Positions 27,365-36,718 are shown, counted from the stretch's first letter. The stretch is DNA of 64,000 nt from Acetobacter okinawensis (GCF_002153655.1 NZ_JOPJ01000006.1:186001-250000), one strand, 5' to 3'. The notes: generated from the letters alone by a model not told the origin. Numbers and translations: made by a program.

Positions 27365-29342
27365 ACCAACACAGCGCCCTTTTGTGCTCGTTGTTGATGA
27401 CGAGCCCGAAATTCTGGTCGCTCTGTCCGATCTGCTGGAGAGTGCCTACACGGTCCTGACCGCCTCTTCGGGGGAGGAAGGGCTGGAGTGCCTGCGCGCC
27501 AACCCCGGAGTTGCGGTTATTATCTCCGACCAGCGCATGCCGGGCATGACGGGTGATGTGTTTTTGGCACATGCGCGCGACCTTTCCGCTGCCGGGGCTA
27601 TCCTGCTGACCGGGTATGCCGATATTTCCGCCGTGGAAGCCGCTTTGAACCGGGGCCAGATTTCCTTTTTTGCGTACAAACCGTGGGATGATGAAACACT
27701 GCTCTCCATGGTCGGGCAGGCGGCTGCGCGGTATTTTCTGGAAAAAGAGCTGGAGTGCGAGCGTCTGCTCCTGCGTGGCCTTCTGGACAATCTGCCCTTC
27801 GGGCTGGCGGTCAAGGATCAGGCAGGCTGTTTTGTGCGGATCAACCAGCAGATGGCCAGCCAGATGGGCCATACAATCGAGCAGTGCATCGGCCGCCGCG
27901 AGGAAGATCTGGTGGACGGGCAGCGGTTGGAAAGTCTGAAGGAGGCGCAGGAGCCGCTGGCACAAACGGGGCGCGACCAGCAGGTGCTCCAGCTCCCCGC
28001 TCAGGATGGACCGGCCCGTTGGCATGACCTGACCCGTGTACGGCTGGACAGCCTGCGGAATGCTCCTGTGCAGTCGGCCATGCTCTCCGACTATTCCATC
28101 CTGATTGATCGGGACGTGAGCGAACTTTTAAGTCTGGAGCAAAGACTGCGACAGGCGCAGAAAATGCAGGCCATAGGCACGCTTGCTGGCGGCATTGCGC
28201 ATGACTTCAATAATCTGTTGACTGCCATTCAGGGGTCTTTGGAGCTTGTGCAGGACCTTGAACCCCCGCGTGATGCCTCTGTCGCACGGTTGTATGAGAA
28301 CGCCATGGAGGCCGCCCGGCGTGGGGCGGTGCTCACCCGCAAGCTGCTGGACTTCAGCCGTCCGCGCCATCTGGTCTGCCAGCGGGTGGACATGCATGAC
28401 GTGCTGGAGAACCTCCAGAATTTTATGAAACAGGGGAAAGTGCCGGACGAAATCCGGGGTGCACTGGACACCACCCGGCTGGAGGGGCTGAGCCGCTTCA
28501 GTAGTGTGCGCTTCAGCATCCCCGATGAGCCTCTGCCCCCGGTCTGGACAGATGCGGTGCAGCTTGAACTGGCTGTGTTCAGCCTGTGCATTAACGCGCT
28601 GGATGCGCAGCCGGAAGGGGGCACCACCTGTGTTTCCGTTCGGCAGGTGGCGCGCCTTCTGGGCCGGCAGGTCGGGCGTGAGCATACGGGGGCATGGCTG
28701 GTGGTGCAGGTGAGCGACCGCGGCATTGGCATGACGGAGGATATTCGCGCACGTATTTTTGACCCGTTCTTTACCACCAAGGATACAGGGCAGGGCGTTG
28801 GGCTTGGCCTGTCCATGATTTACGGCTTTATCAGCCACTGTGGGGGCGAGGTCCGGGTGGACAGCGCACCCGGTGGCGGCACCTCCGTGGAGCTGTGGTT
28901 CCCCGCTATGGATCAGGAAATGGCGGCGGCCATTCCCGCCGTACCTGCCAATGCAGTGCAGACCATAGCCCGCGTTCTGCCAGAAAACGGCGCAGGCAGC
29001 ACTATTCTGGTTGTTGATGACGAACCGGGCGTGCGTGCGGTGACAACTGGCTTTTTGCGCCGTGCAGGGTATGCGGTCATGGAGGCAGCGAGCGGCGCAG
29101 AAGCCGTGGAAAAAGTCCAGTCTGCGCCGGGTATTGCCCTTGTCGTCATGGATGTGATGATGCCGGGCATGAATGGGGGAGAGGCCGCACGGCGTATCCA
29201 CGACGTACGTGCCGACCTGCCGGTTCTGTTTGTCACCGGTTATGCAGATTTTGGCGTGCTCCCCGAAGGCGTTGCCATTCTGCACAAGCCATACACGCGT
29301 GATGCGTTGCTGGGAGATGTAAGGGCTATGCTCGCAGCATAG
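27348..29342 (+). CDS. Hybrid histidine kinase (REC-PAS-HisKA-HATPase-REC)
   Basis: From a GTG at 27348 the protein has 664 aa. Domains in order: receiver with Asp61 (VIISDQRMPGMTG), a PAS domain at ~140-250 (LLDNLPFGLAVKDQAGCFVRIN), HisKA with His285 (GGIAHDFNNLLTAIQG), HATPase (SLCINALDAQPEGG, SDRGIGM, GVGLGLSMIYGFISHCGG) and a C-terminal receiver with Asp602 (LVVMDVMMPGMNGG). The GTG is chosen because GGAGAGG sits a few bases upstream and the first receiver begins just after it; the longer frame to 27294 has no ribosome site. It is cytoplasmic, with no output regulator beside it. Both kinases probably form one signalling chain. Confidence 0.87.
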   Translation: MSTLYEPTQRPFVLVVDDEPEILVALSDLLESAYTVLTASSGEEGLECLRANPGVAVIISDQRMPGMTGDVFLAHARDLSAAGAILLTGYADISAVEAALNRGQISFFAYKPWDDETLLSMVGQAAARYFLEKELECERLLLRGLLDNLPFGLAVKDQAGCFVRINQQMASQMGHTIEQCIGRREEDLVDGQRLESLKEAQEPLAQTGRDQQVLQLPAQDGPARWHDLTRVRLDSLRNAPVQSAMLSDYSILIDRDVSELLSLEQRLRQAQKMQAIGTLAGGIAHDFNNLLTAIQGSLELVQDLEPPRDASVARLYENAMEAARRGAVLTRKLLDFSRPRHLVCQRVDMHDVLENLQNFMKQGKVPDEIRGALDTTRLEGLSRFSSVRFSIPDEPLPPVWTDAVQLELAVFSLCINALDAQPEGGTTCVSVRQVARLLGRQVGREHTGAWLVVQVSDRGIGMTEDIRARIFDPFFTTKDTGQGVGLGLSMIYGFISHCGGEVRVDSAPGGGTSVELWFPAMDQEMAAAIPAVPANAVQTIARVLPENGAGSTILVVDDEPGVRAVTTGFLRRAGYAVMEAASGAEAVEKVQSAPGIALVVMDVMMPGMNGGEAARRIHDVRADLPVLFVTGYADFGVLPEGVAILHKPYTRDALLGDVRAMLAA

Positions 29343-29346
29343 CCCG

Positions 29347-29380
29347 CCCCCTTGTGTCCTGCGCCAGAACGCCTATTTCT
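29347..29380 (+). promoter_or_regulatory. Candidate heat-shock (RpoH) promoter of hslVU
   Basis: A CCCCCTTGTG element (29348-29357) and a CGCCTATTT element (29370-29378) resemble the sigma-32 consensus (CCCTTGAA and CCCATNT) at a spacing of ~13 bp. hslVU is a classic heat-shock operon. The predicted transcript would begin only a few bases before the hslV ATG. Read by eye only. Confidence 0.4.
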
Positions 29381-29387
29381 TGGTGTT

Positions 29388-29987
29388 ATGGATAGTTTTC
29401 ATTCTGCTTCGTCTTCGCATGATCCCGTCGGCTGGCACGGGACCACCATTCTTTGTGTGCGCCGTGGCGCGCAGGTTGCCATGGCGGGGGATGGCCAGGT
29501 CACACTGGGCAGCACCGTTATCAAGGGTAACGCGCGCAAGGTGCGGCGTATTGGGCCTTCTGGCACCATTCTGGCAGGTTTTGCCGGGGCTACGGCAGAT
29601 GCCTTTACGCTGCTGGAGCGGCTGGAGGCCAAGCTGGAGCGTTACCCAAACCAGCTAGAGCGCGCCTGTGTGGAACTGGCCAAGGACTGGCGCACGGACC
29701 GCTACCTGCGCAGGCTGGAAGCCATGATGGCCGTGGCCGATGCGGAACACTCTTTTACCCTGACCGGCAATGGTGATGTGCTCGAACCCGAGGATGGCAT
29801 TATCGCCATTGGCTCGGGTGGCAATTACGCCTTGTCCGCCGCCCGCGCCCTGCTGACGGTGGACGGGCTGGATGCAAGGGAGATTGTGACCCGCGCCATG
29901 AAGATTGCCGGGGACATCTGCGTCTACACCAACCATTCCGTACGGATAGAAACACTGGACGCCAGCACTGCGGGAGATCACGCCTGA
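29388..29987 (+). CDS. hslV: ATP-dependent protease subunit HslV
   Basis: HslV is the proteasome-like peptidase of the HslUV heat-shock protease. From ATG 29388 the protein has 199 aa. The catalytic Thr is residue 19, in [12 protein letters not shown], so an 18-residue propeptide is removed, as in other alphaproteobacteria. Other family segments are [24 protein letters not shown] and [17 protein letters not shown]. There is no clear ribosome site upstream of the ATG. The stop overlaps the hslU start by one base. Confidence 0.95.
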   Translation: MDSFHSASSSHDPVGWHGTTILCVRRGAQVAMAGDGQVTLGSTVIKGNARKVRRIGPSGTILAGFAGATADAFTLLERLEAKLERYPNQLERACVELAKDWRTDRYLRRLEAMMAVADAEHSFTLTGNGDVLEPEDGIIAIGSGGNYALSAARALLTVDGLDAREIVTRAMKIAGDICVYTNHSVRIETLDASTAGDHA

Positions 29988-31300
29988 TGCAAGCCCCCCA
30001 TTTTTCCCCGCGTGATATTGTTGCCGAGCTTGACCGTTACATTGTGGGGCAGGCGGATGCCAAACGTGCCGTTGCCATTGCCATGCGCAACCGCTGGCGG
30101 CGGGCACAACTCCCCGAATCCCTGCGTGAGGAGGTGGTGCCCAAGAACATCCTCATGATCGGGCCAACCGGTTGCGGCAAAACCGAGATCGCCCGCAGGC
30201 TGGCCAAATTGGCGCAGGCGCCGTTCCTTAAAGTGGAAGCGACCAAATTTACCGAGGTCGGCTATGTCGGCCGGGACGTGGACAGCATTGTGCGCGATCT
30301 GGTGGATGCCGCCATTGCCATGCTCAAGGACCTGCGCCGCAAGGATGTGGAGGTGCAGGCTGCTCAGGCGGCGGAAGAGCGCATTATCAATGTTCTGGCC
30401 GGGGAAGGGTCTTCGGCAGATACCAAAAGCAAGTTCCGCAGCATGTTGCGCAGCGGGCAGCTTGAGGACAAGGAAATTGATATTGCCGTAACCGACCCCG
30501 CTCCGGCTGGGCCGGGCGATATGCCCGGTATGGTGCCGGGGAGCGTGATCAATCTGGGCGAGATGATGAAAGGTTTTATGAACCGCGCGCCCAAGCAGAA
30601 AAAACTCCGTATTTCCGTCGCCCGTGAGCAGTTGCAGCGCGAGGAAGCCGAGCGCCTGCTGGACAGCGAAAGCCTGACGCGGGAGGCCGTGGCCCATGTG
30701 CAGAACAACGGCATTGTTTTTCTGGACGAAATAGACAAGGTCTGCGCCCGTTCATCTGAAAGTGGGATGAAGGGTGGCGATGTCTCGCGCGAAGGGGTGC
30801 AGCGTGACCTGCTCCCCCTGATTGAAGGGACAACCGTCTCCACCAAACATGGGCCGGTCAAGACTGACCACATCCTGTTTATTGCCTCTGGTGCGTTCCA
30901 TCTGGCCAAACCGTCTGACCTGCTGCCCGAATTGCAGGGGCGACTGCCCATCCGTGTGGAGCTGCAACCCCTCTCGCGCGATGATCTGCGCCGTATTCTT
31001 ACCGACCCGGAGCATTCCCTGCTCAAACAGTATACCGCCTTGATGAAAACTGAAGGCGTGGAACTGACATTTGCGGATGATGCAGTAGATGCGCTGGCCG
31101 AGCTGGCGGCGGATATTAACGAGCGGGTTGAAAATATTGGTGCCCGGAGGCTTGCCACAGTGCTGGAAAAACTGCTGGAGGATATTTCCTTCACCGCATC
31201 CGAGCGTGCGGGGGAAGCTGTTGTTGTCGATGGTGCCATGGTGCGTGACAAGGTGGCACCGCTGGCCCGCAAGGGTGATCTGAGCAGGTTTATTTTATAA
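29987..31300 (+). CDS. hslU: ATP-dependent protease ATPase subunit HslU
   Basis: HslU is the AAA+ unfoldase that feeds proteins to HslV. The 437-aa protein starts with the family motif [23 protein letters not shown], Walker A GPTGCGKT at ~58-65, Walker B FLDEIDK near 244, and the sensor segment [19 protein letters not shown] near 385. It ends DLSRFIL, the C-terminal peptide that docks in HslV and activates it. It is translationally coupled to hslV, and its stop overlaps the sufE start. Confidence 0.96.
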   Translation: MQAPHFSPRDIVAELDRYIVGQADAKRAVAIAMRNRWRRAQLPESLREEVVPKNILMIGPTGCGKTEIARRLAKLAQAPFLKVEATKFTEVGYVGRDVDSIVRDLVDAAIAMLKDLRRKDVEVQAAQAAEERIINVLAGEGSSADTKSKFRSMLRSGQLEDKEIDIAVTDPAPAGPGDMPGMVPGSVINLGEMMKGFMNRAPKQKKLRISVAREQLQREEAERLLDSESLTREAVAHVQNNGIVFLDEIDKVCARSSESGMKGGDVSREGVQRDLLPLIEGTTVSTKHGPVKTDHILFIASGAFHLAKPSDLLPELQGRLPIRVELQPLSRDDLRRILTDPEHSLLKQYTALMKTEGVELTFADDAVDALAELAADINERVENIGARRLATVLEKLLEDISFTASERAGEAVVVDGAMVRDKVAPLARKGDLSRFIL

Positions 31301-31740
31301 TGGAAGCACCATTTGTTAATCCGCAGGAAGACACTGCGGCAGAAGCGATCGAAGCCATTGGCGACGAACTGGACGTGTTTGATGACTGGATGGAACGCTA
31401 CCAGTACATCATAGAAATGGGGCGCAAGCTGCCCCCGTTCCCGCCAGAATGGTGTAACGATGCGCACCGTGTACCCGGCTGCCAGAGCCAGGTCTGGCTG
31501 GAAGAAAAAGAGGAGGACGGCAGGCTCTACTTTGCTGGCCTGTCCGATGCCGCCATTGTGTGTGGGTTGGTAGCGCTGCTCCTGCGCGTCTATTCCGGCC
31601 GCACGCGGGAGGAAATTCAGGCCACGGACCCCGGCTTTTTGCGTGATCTGGGGTTGGTACAGGCTCTTTCCACCAACCGTGGCAACGGGGTGGAAGCCAT
31701 GGCCCGCGCCATTCGTACAGCAGCCGCTGTTTCTGCTTGA
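31300..31740 (+). CDS. sufE: Cysteine desulfuration protein SufE
   Basis: SufE accepts sulfur from the cysteine desulfurase SufS for iron-sulfur cluster assembly. The 146-aa protein has the expected length and the active-site Cys61 in HRVPGCQSQVWL, plus the family segments FDDWMERYQYIIEMGRKLPPFP and AIVCGLVALLLRVYSGRT. The ATG overlaps the hslU stop, so it is probably read through from hslVU. No other suf or isc gene is in the window. Confidence 0.92.
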   Translation: MEAPFVNPQEDTAAEAIEAIGDELDVFDDWMERYQYIIEMGRKLPPFPPEWCNDAHRVPGCQSQVWLEEKEEDGRLYFAGLSDAAIVCGLVALLLRVYSGRTREEIQATDPGFLRDLGLVQALSTNRGNGVEAMARAIRTAAAVSA

Positions 31741-31835
31741 GCAGAGGGCGCTTGTTGGGTTGGGGCGTTCAAAGAGTTCCGGAGTCTATGGTATGCATGG
31801 GCTCCGGAGATTTGCAGGTGGGCATGCCTATACAC

Positions 31836-32369
31836 TCAATAATCGGCAATGCCCGGGTTAAAACAGCCGACAAGATGTTCAATAATCGGCTTGTAACGGG
31901 CTTTTTCCGTTTTGGGGTATATCAGCTTGAAAATGGAAAACTGGTGTTTTTTAAAGACTATTTTTTCATAAAACTCTGATTTTCCGCCATCATCTCCAGA
32001 AAAAACCGCCCAGTCTTTGTGAACGCTCCTGTAGCTTATCGTTCCTTTTTTTTCGGTCAGGTCTGCCAGCGCATACGAGATTTCCTCACCAAGAGTATTG
32101 GGGGAAAAACTGCCAAATACGGTAAGGTCTCCTCCGTCGGGGGCTAAAAAGTGCTGGCCGTCTCTATTGTCAGGCTCACCTTGAGGCACAAAAACATCGG
32201 CCGGGTAGCAGATCTGATACCCAAAACGCTCATTTGTGTAGGTTTGCCATTCGGTGGTGGGGCGGAGGATATCTGCGACACGGAGCGGCGCTGCATGGCA
32301 AGTATTTCCCGCCGGCAAGGTAGCTAAGAGCAGCCCCGGCAGGAGCAATGTTTGCAAACGACAGAACAT
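31836..32369 (-). CDS. Secreted protein of unknown function
   Basis: The 177-aa protein has a signal peptide (residues ~1-27, LLLPGLLLATLPAGNTCHA-A). The mature part carries a recognisable pattern, FGYQICYPADVF, then GQHFLAPDGGDLTVFGSF, then a Lys-rich C-terminus with a lone Cys near the end that could pair with the Cys in ICYP. Short secreted proteins with this pattern occur in several alphaproteobacteria, and I know no function for them. The second half is more AT-rich than the surroundings. It is convergent with sufE. Confidence 0.68.
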   Translation of the reverse strand: MFCRLQTLLLPGLLLATLPAGNTCHAAPLRVADILRPTTEWQTYTNERFGYQICYPADVFVPQGEPDNRDGQHFLAPDGGDLTVFGSFSPNTLGEEISYALADLTEKKGTISYRSVHKDWAVFSGDDGGKSEFYEKIVFKKHQFSIFKLIYPKTEKARYKPIIEHLVGCFNPGIADY

Positions 32370-32449
32370 TTATAGCCCCCAAACCGTTTTCTTCCGTGAG
32401 GACGGTATAAGTGCAAGCGGGTTAGCCAGCCATGCCTGCTTTATAAAAA

Positions 32450-32485
32450 AAGGGGGCTGATCCACCTTAAAGATGGATCAGCCCC
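32450..32485 (-). terminator. Rho-independent terminator of the aldehyde dehydrogenase operon
   Basis: Arms at 32453-32464 and 32474-32485 form a perfect 12-bp stem with a 9-nt loop. On the minus strand it is followed by seven T (complement of 32445-32451). It lies 25 bp after the stop of the molybdopterin subunit. Confidence 0.92.
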
Positions 32486-32509
32486 TTTGCAGGACAGGAG
32501 GCCTGTGGG

Positions 32510-34840
32510 TCAGGCGTTCCCTTTTTCCTTCAGCGCTTTGAGCACATCCGCCGGGCGAATGGGCAGGTGGCGCAGACGTACACCAACCGCGTTGAAAATG
32601 GCATTGCCTACAGCAGGGGCAATGGTGGTCACGCCCGGTTCGCCCAGACCCATGGGTTTTTCCGTGCTGGGCAGGAACTCCACATCCATCTCCGGCACAT
32701 CGGCAATGCGCAGGGGGGTGTAGGTGTTCAGGTTGCGGTCGCGCACGTTGCCGTCCACAATTTCCGTGCCTTCAAACAGGGCCATGCTCAGCCCCCACAG
32801 TGCACCGCCTTCGGTCTGTGCGGCTGCACCATCGGGGTCGATAATGGTGCCTGCATCAAGCACCAGCCAGATTTTCTGGCAGGTCACAACGCCCGTCTTG
32901 CGGTCCACATGCACCTGCACGGCCCCTGCGGTCCATGTGGGCATGGCGCGTTCCTGCCCAAAGGTGGTGGCAATGCCTATGGCCGTATCGGCAGGCAGGG
33001 AGACCTTGCCGTACCCACATTTTTCCACCAGATGCCGCAGCACATTGGCCTGACGGCTGGCACCACCGACCGAGTTGGGGCTGCTGCCCGCATTGCGGCC
33101 TTTGCTGTCCAGCAGGCTCAGGCGGTAGTCCGCGGGGTCCAGTTTGCGCGCATGGGCAATTTCGTCCAGAAAACTTTCATGCGCCCATGGCGTCCAGCCG
33201 GAACTGACCGAGCGCAGCCAGCCGGGACGGAAGGTCTCGCTCGCCAGTTCGTTGTCCAGTGCCCGCACCCGCATGGGGCCGACATCGTACCAGTGGTCGG
33301 CACCGGCGATGGCAAACTGGTCATAGGGCTTGCCATCCACGCCTTTTTCCATGAACGCGCTGGCCATAACACGGGTTGGCCAGCCAGCGGAGGCATGGTG
33401 CTGCCACGCGGTAATTGCGCCGTCCTGGCCCAGTGCCGCACGGACCGTCTGCACGGATGGGGAGCGGATGGAGTCAAACAGCACATCGTCCGAGCGGGTC
33501 AGGATCAGCTTGACCGGTTTGCCGCCAATGGCCTTGGAAATAAGGGCCGCAGGCACTGCGTAGTCGCCGTTCAGGCGGCGGCCAAAGCCCCCACCCAGCA
33601 GGTAGCTGCGCATGACCACTTCGGATTCAGGGACCTGAAGAGCCTTGGCAATCACGGGCAGGAAGAGCGACTGCCACTGGTTGCCGCAATGGACCTCCCA
33701 CTTGCCCTCGTGCTGGCGGGCCAGCGCGTTCATGGGTTCAAGCTGGTAATGCAGCACGGAGGAGCAGGTGTATGTCTGCTCCACCACCTTGGCAGCTTTG
33801 GCGAATGTCTCGTCCACGCCGGGGTCGTTGAACACGCACGAACCACCGGCCTTGTTGGCGATCTGCTTGCGGCCGTAGTCCAGAATGTCCTGCTCGGTTA
33901 CATTGGCGGTCTTGCCCGGTGTCCACACGACCTTGAGCGCGTCTGTCGCACGGATGGCCGCAGGGTAGGAGGACGCCAGCACCGCAACCCAGCCCGGAAC
34001 GGTGTCCGATGGGTCTTCGAGCACAATGTAGCGGATATAGCCTTTGACCTTTTTGGCCTCGCTGTCATCAACCGAGACAACTTTGGAGCCATAACGCGTG
34101 GGGGGCAGCTTGGGGCGGGCATACACCATGCCGTCCAGCTTGGCGTCAATGCCGTAAATGGCCGTGCCATCGGTTTTGGATGGAATATCCAGCGCCTTGA
34201 CATCCTTGCCGATCAGCCGGTGCTCGGAGGCAGGCTTGAGCGGCAGTTTGGCCATTTCTTCTGGCGTGTAGGTTTTGGTCGGGTGTGCGCGACTGACAAT
34301 ATCGCCGTAGCTGATGGAGCGGTTCCCGGCGATTACCTTGCCATTGCGGGCAATACAGGCGGCGGGGGCAACGCCCAGCAGCTTGGCGCCCTGTTCCACC
34401 ATGACCGTGCGTGCCGCAGCACCGGCCTGACGGAACTGGTCCCACGTCATCCACACGGACCATGACCCACCGGTCACCATCAGGCCCCATTTGGGGTCTG
34501 TATCCACGTAGGTAATGCGGACCTTGTCCCAGTCGGCTTCCATTTCATCCGCAATAATACGGGCAAGGGCCGTGCCAATGTGCTGGCCCATTTCCGCACG
34601 GATGATGTTGACGTTCACCCACCCATCGGGTGCGATGGAACACCAGATTGTAGGCTCAAACGCGCCTGCTTCCTTTAAAGCGGCGGGAGCGCTCTGGGGG
34701 TAAACCTGTGCAGCGCGGCCCTGACGGGCAAACCCGAACAGAAAGGCAGAGCCTGCGGCAGTCAGCAGAAAGCTGCGGCGTGAAGGCCCAAGACCTGCGG
34801 CACGGTCCTGCTGTGCGGCAATACGTTCAAGCTTACCCAT
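32510..34840 (-). CDS. Membrane aldehyde dehydrogenase, large molybdopterin subunit
   Basis: This is the catalytic subunit of a xanthine-oxidase-family enzyme (IorB/AldH-like) that oxidises aldehydes, in acetic acid bacteria acetaldehyde to acetate at the periplasmic face. The product is 776 aa. Its N-terminus has a twin-arginine signal (SRRSFLLTAAGSAFLFGFA, Arg21-Arg22). Cofactor-binding segments include GTALARIIADEMEADW, LGGGFGRRLNGDY and MGLGEPGVTTIAPAVGNAIFN near the C-terminus, which contains the active-site Glu (GEPG). The ATG at 34840 lies inside the end of the 2Fe-2S subunit gene, with AAGGAGGAGG upstream. Isoquinoline oxidoreductases have the same fold, so the substrate is inferred from lineage and operon. 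Confidence 0.88.
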   Translation of the reverse strand: MGKLERIAAQQDRAAGLGPSRRSFLLTAAGSAFLFGFARQGRAAQVYPQSAPAALKEAGAFEPTIWCSIAPDGWVNVNIIRAEMGQHIGTALARIIADEMEADWDKVRITYVDTDPKWGLMVTGGSWSVWMTWDQFRQAGAAARTVMVEQGAKLLGVAPAACIARNGKVIAGNRSISYGDIVSRAHPTKTYTPEEMAKLPLKPASEHRLIGKDVKALDIPSKTDGTAIYGIDAKLDGMVYARPKLPPTRYGSKVVSVDDSEAKKVKGYIRYIVLEDPSDTVPGWVAVLASSYPAAIRATDALKVVWTPGKTANVTEQDILDYGRKQIANKAGGSCVFNDPGVDETFAKAAKVVEQTYTCSSVLHYQLEPMNALARQHEGKWEVHCGNQWQSLFLPVIAKALQVPESEVVMRSYLLGGGFGRRLNGDYAVPAALISKAIGGKPVKLILTRSDDVLFDSIRSPSVQTVRAALGQDGAITAWQHHASAGWPTRVMASAFMEKGVDGKPYDQFAIAGADHWYDVGPMRVRALDNELASETFRPGWLRSVSSGWTPWAHESFLDEIAHARKLDPADYRLSLLDSKGRNAGSSPNSVGGASRQANVLRHLVEKCGYGKVSLPADTAIGIATTFGQERAMPTWTAGAVQVHVDRKTGVVTCQKIWLVLDAGTIIDPDGAAAQTEGGALWGLSMALFEGTEIVDGNVRDRNLNTYTPLRIADVPEMDVEFLPSTEKPMGLGEPGVTTIAPAVGNAIFNAVGVRLRHLPIRPADVLKALKEKGNA

Positions 34841-35309
34841 GGGATGCCTCCTCCTTGCGCAGGGCGGCAGCTGCTTTTTTAATGGCTTTGCGAATGCGGA
34901 CATAGGTCATGCAGCGGCACAGGCTGCCGCCCATAACGCCGTCAATTTCCTCATCCGTTGGGTCTGGGTAGTCCTTGAGAAGACTGACCGCCTGCATGAT
35001 CTGGCCGGACTGGCAGTACCCGCACTGCGGAACCTGAATGTCCTTCCATGCTTCCTGCACGGCGTGCTTGCCGTTGGGGTCCAGCCCTTCAATCGTGGTG
35101 ACGTCTGCCCCTTCCAGCGAACTGAGCGGGGTAATGCACGACCGGGTTGCCCGGCCACCAACCAGAACGGTGCAGGCACCACACTGGCCAACGCCACAGC
35201 CAAATTTTGTGCCCGTCAGATCAAGATCATCGCGCAGTGCCCACAGCAGGGGGGTGTCGTCTGGCACATCGACTGTCACGTCACGGCCATTGAGTTTGAA
35301 TTTTACCAT
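34833..35309 (-). CDS. Membrane aldehyde dehydrogenase, 2Fe-2S subunit
   Basis: This is the small electron-transfer subunit, 158 aa. The N-terminal plant-type ferredoxin domain carries CGVGQCGACTVL (Cys ~38, 43, 46) and a fourth Cys ~58 in TRSCITPL. The C-terminal helical domain carries the second cluster motif CGYCQSGQ (~96-99) with CRC near 131. It has no signal peptide, so export should occur piggy-back on the Tat signal of the large subunit. The gene overlaps the large-subunit start by 8 nt and lies 21 nt after the cytochrome gene. Confidence 0.92.
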   Translation of the reverse strand: MVKFKLNGRDVTVDVPDDTPLLWALRDDLDLTGTKFGCGVGQCGACTVLVGGRATRSCITPLSSLEGADVTTIEGLDPNGKHAVQEAWKDIQVPQCGYCQSGQIMQAVSLLKDYPDPTDEEIDGVMGGSLCRCMTYVRIRKAIKKAAAALRKEEASHG

Positions 35310-35330
35310 CTCGTGCTCCGTGGTCCGTGC

Positions 35331-36659
35331 TTAGTGCGATGAATTGACAGGAATGGTGGTAATGGTCTTGCGCACTGCGGCTGCTTTCTTTTCCAGATCA
35401 GTCCATGGCGGCAGGGTGGTGCGGGTGCGGCGCAGATACGCTGCAATCCGTGCCATATCCTGGTCGGACAGGGCATTGTAGAAGCTGGGCATGGCAACGC
35501 CGGTCTGCCCTTCTTCCGCCGTCAGACCATGCAGGATGACCTGATAGAGGTTGGTCGGCTCGTCCAGCCACAGCGCATTGTTCAGCGCCAGATCGGGGCG
35601 GCCAAGCACGGGGGAGGGGGCTGCGTTGTAATGGCAGGCCGCACATGCGCCCTGATAGAGTTTGGCGTCCGGGTCCACAGTGGGGCCGACCAGATCGATC
35701 TTGGACTGTTCCATGGCGCGGGCAAGGGCGGCCTTGTCGTGTTTTTCACGCTCGGCAGCGTGGTCCACATCGGCAAAGTAATGCGCAATCGCATGCACGT
35801 CCTCTTCCGGCACGGTGGAGAGGAAGCGGTGCGGAACGGGGGACATGGGGCCACCAGCCGGGCCATGCAACGGAGCCACGCCAAAGCGCAGGTACTGGAA
35901 GAGTTCGTCTTCGGTCCATGTGGTGGGGGTGGGGTTATGCTCGTTCAGCGGTGGGGCAATCCAGTTGTCCACCACGGCGCCATCATAAGGAGCACTCTTC
36001 TTTTCCGCCCCCATGAAGTCACGCGGGGTGTGGCAGGCGCCACAATGTGCATTACCTTCGGACAGGTAAGCGCCACGGTTCCACAATGCATCATGCCGTG
36101 GGTCGGGCTTGTACACACCGGGCGTGAAGTACAGCAGCTTCCACCCGGCCTGCAGCAGGCGCAGGCTGAGTGGGAAGGGCAGCTCGTTGGGGCGGCGCGT
36201 CATATGCACGGCGGGGCGTGTCATCAGGTAAGCGTAAAGATCAGACACGTCCTGATCGGTCATTTTGGTGAAATGATCGAACGGGAAGGCCGGAATCAGA
36301 TGTACGCCCTTGCGCGAAACGCCAAGGTGCATGGCGCGCTGGAAGGCTTCTTCCGACCAGTTGCCAATGCCGGTTTCCGGGTCTGGTGTAATATTAGAGG
36401 AGTAGATGGCCCCGAACGGGGTATCCATCTTATAGTCCCCGGCCAGTTCCGGGCCGCCACCGTTGTCGGTGCGGGTATGGCATTCCGCGCAGTATCCTTC
36501 TGCTGCCACAATGCGGCCGCGTTCAATCTGCTCGGCGGAAAAGCTGCCACGATCGGGGGGCTCAACCGGTTCTATGGGTGGGTACCAGGCATAATAAAGA
36601 AAACCCAGCCCACCTATGGCGCCAATGGCGGCGGCTCCTGCTAATAGACGTTTGATCAC
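35331..36659 (-). CDS. Membrane aldehyde dehydrogenase, triheme cytochrome c subunit
   Basis: The 442-aa protein is anchored by an N-terminal hydrophobic segment (LLAGAAAIGAIGGLGFLYYAW) and has three c-type heme motifs: CAECH (57-61), CGACH (~202-206) and CAACH (~335-339). It passes electrons from the molybdenum and iron-sulfur subunits to ubiquinone, like the cytochrome subunit of alcohol dehydrogenase in acetic acid bacteria. It is the first gene of the operon, and the order cytochrome-small-large matches membrane aldehyde dehydrogenase operons as I remember them. A stem-loop sits in the leader at 36696-36718. Confidence 0.9.
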   Translation of the reverse strand: MIKRLLAGAAAIGAIGGLGFLYYAWYPPIEPVEPPDRGSFSAEQIERGRIVAAEGYCAECHTRTDNGGGPELAGDYKMDTPFGAIYSSNITPDPETGIGNWSEEAFQRAMHLGVSRKGVHLIPAFPFDHFTKMTDQDVSDLYAYLMTRPAVHMTRRPNELPFPLSLRLLQAGWKLLYFTPGVYKPDPRHDALWNRGAYLSEGNAHCGACHTPRDFMGAEKKSAPYDGAVVDNWIAPPLNEHNPTPTTWTEDELFQYLRFGVAPLHGPAGGPMSPVPHRFLSTVPEEDVHAIAHYFADVDHAAEREKHDKAALARAMEQSKIDLVGPTVDPDAKLYQGACAACHYNAAPSPVLGRPDLALNNALWLDEPTNLYQVILHGLTAEEGQTGVAMPSFYNALSDQDMARIAAYLRRTRTTLPPWTDLEKKAAAVRKTITTIPVNSSH

Positions 36660-36695
36660 TCTATCCCCACCTTATGTGTAAACGTCCCGTCTGGC

Positions 36696-36718
36696 GGGCA
36701 GATGGATCAAGTCTGCCC
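36696..36718. repeat. Inverted repeat in the aldehyde dehydrogenase leader
   Basis: The arms GGGCAGA (36696-36702) and TCTGCCC (36712-36718) are a perfect 7-bp inverted repeat separated by 9 bases, about 37 bp upstream of the cytochrome gene start. It could be an RNA stem or a protein-binding site. Confidence 0.5.

Noticed and set aside
32567-34465. A 632-codon open frame on the plus strand opposite the molybdopterin subunit gene
   Set aside because: It mirrors the opposite strand's GC-rich codon pattern, shows no family motif, and the minus-strand gene is unmistakable.
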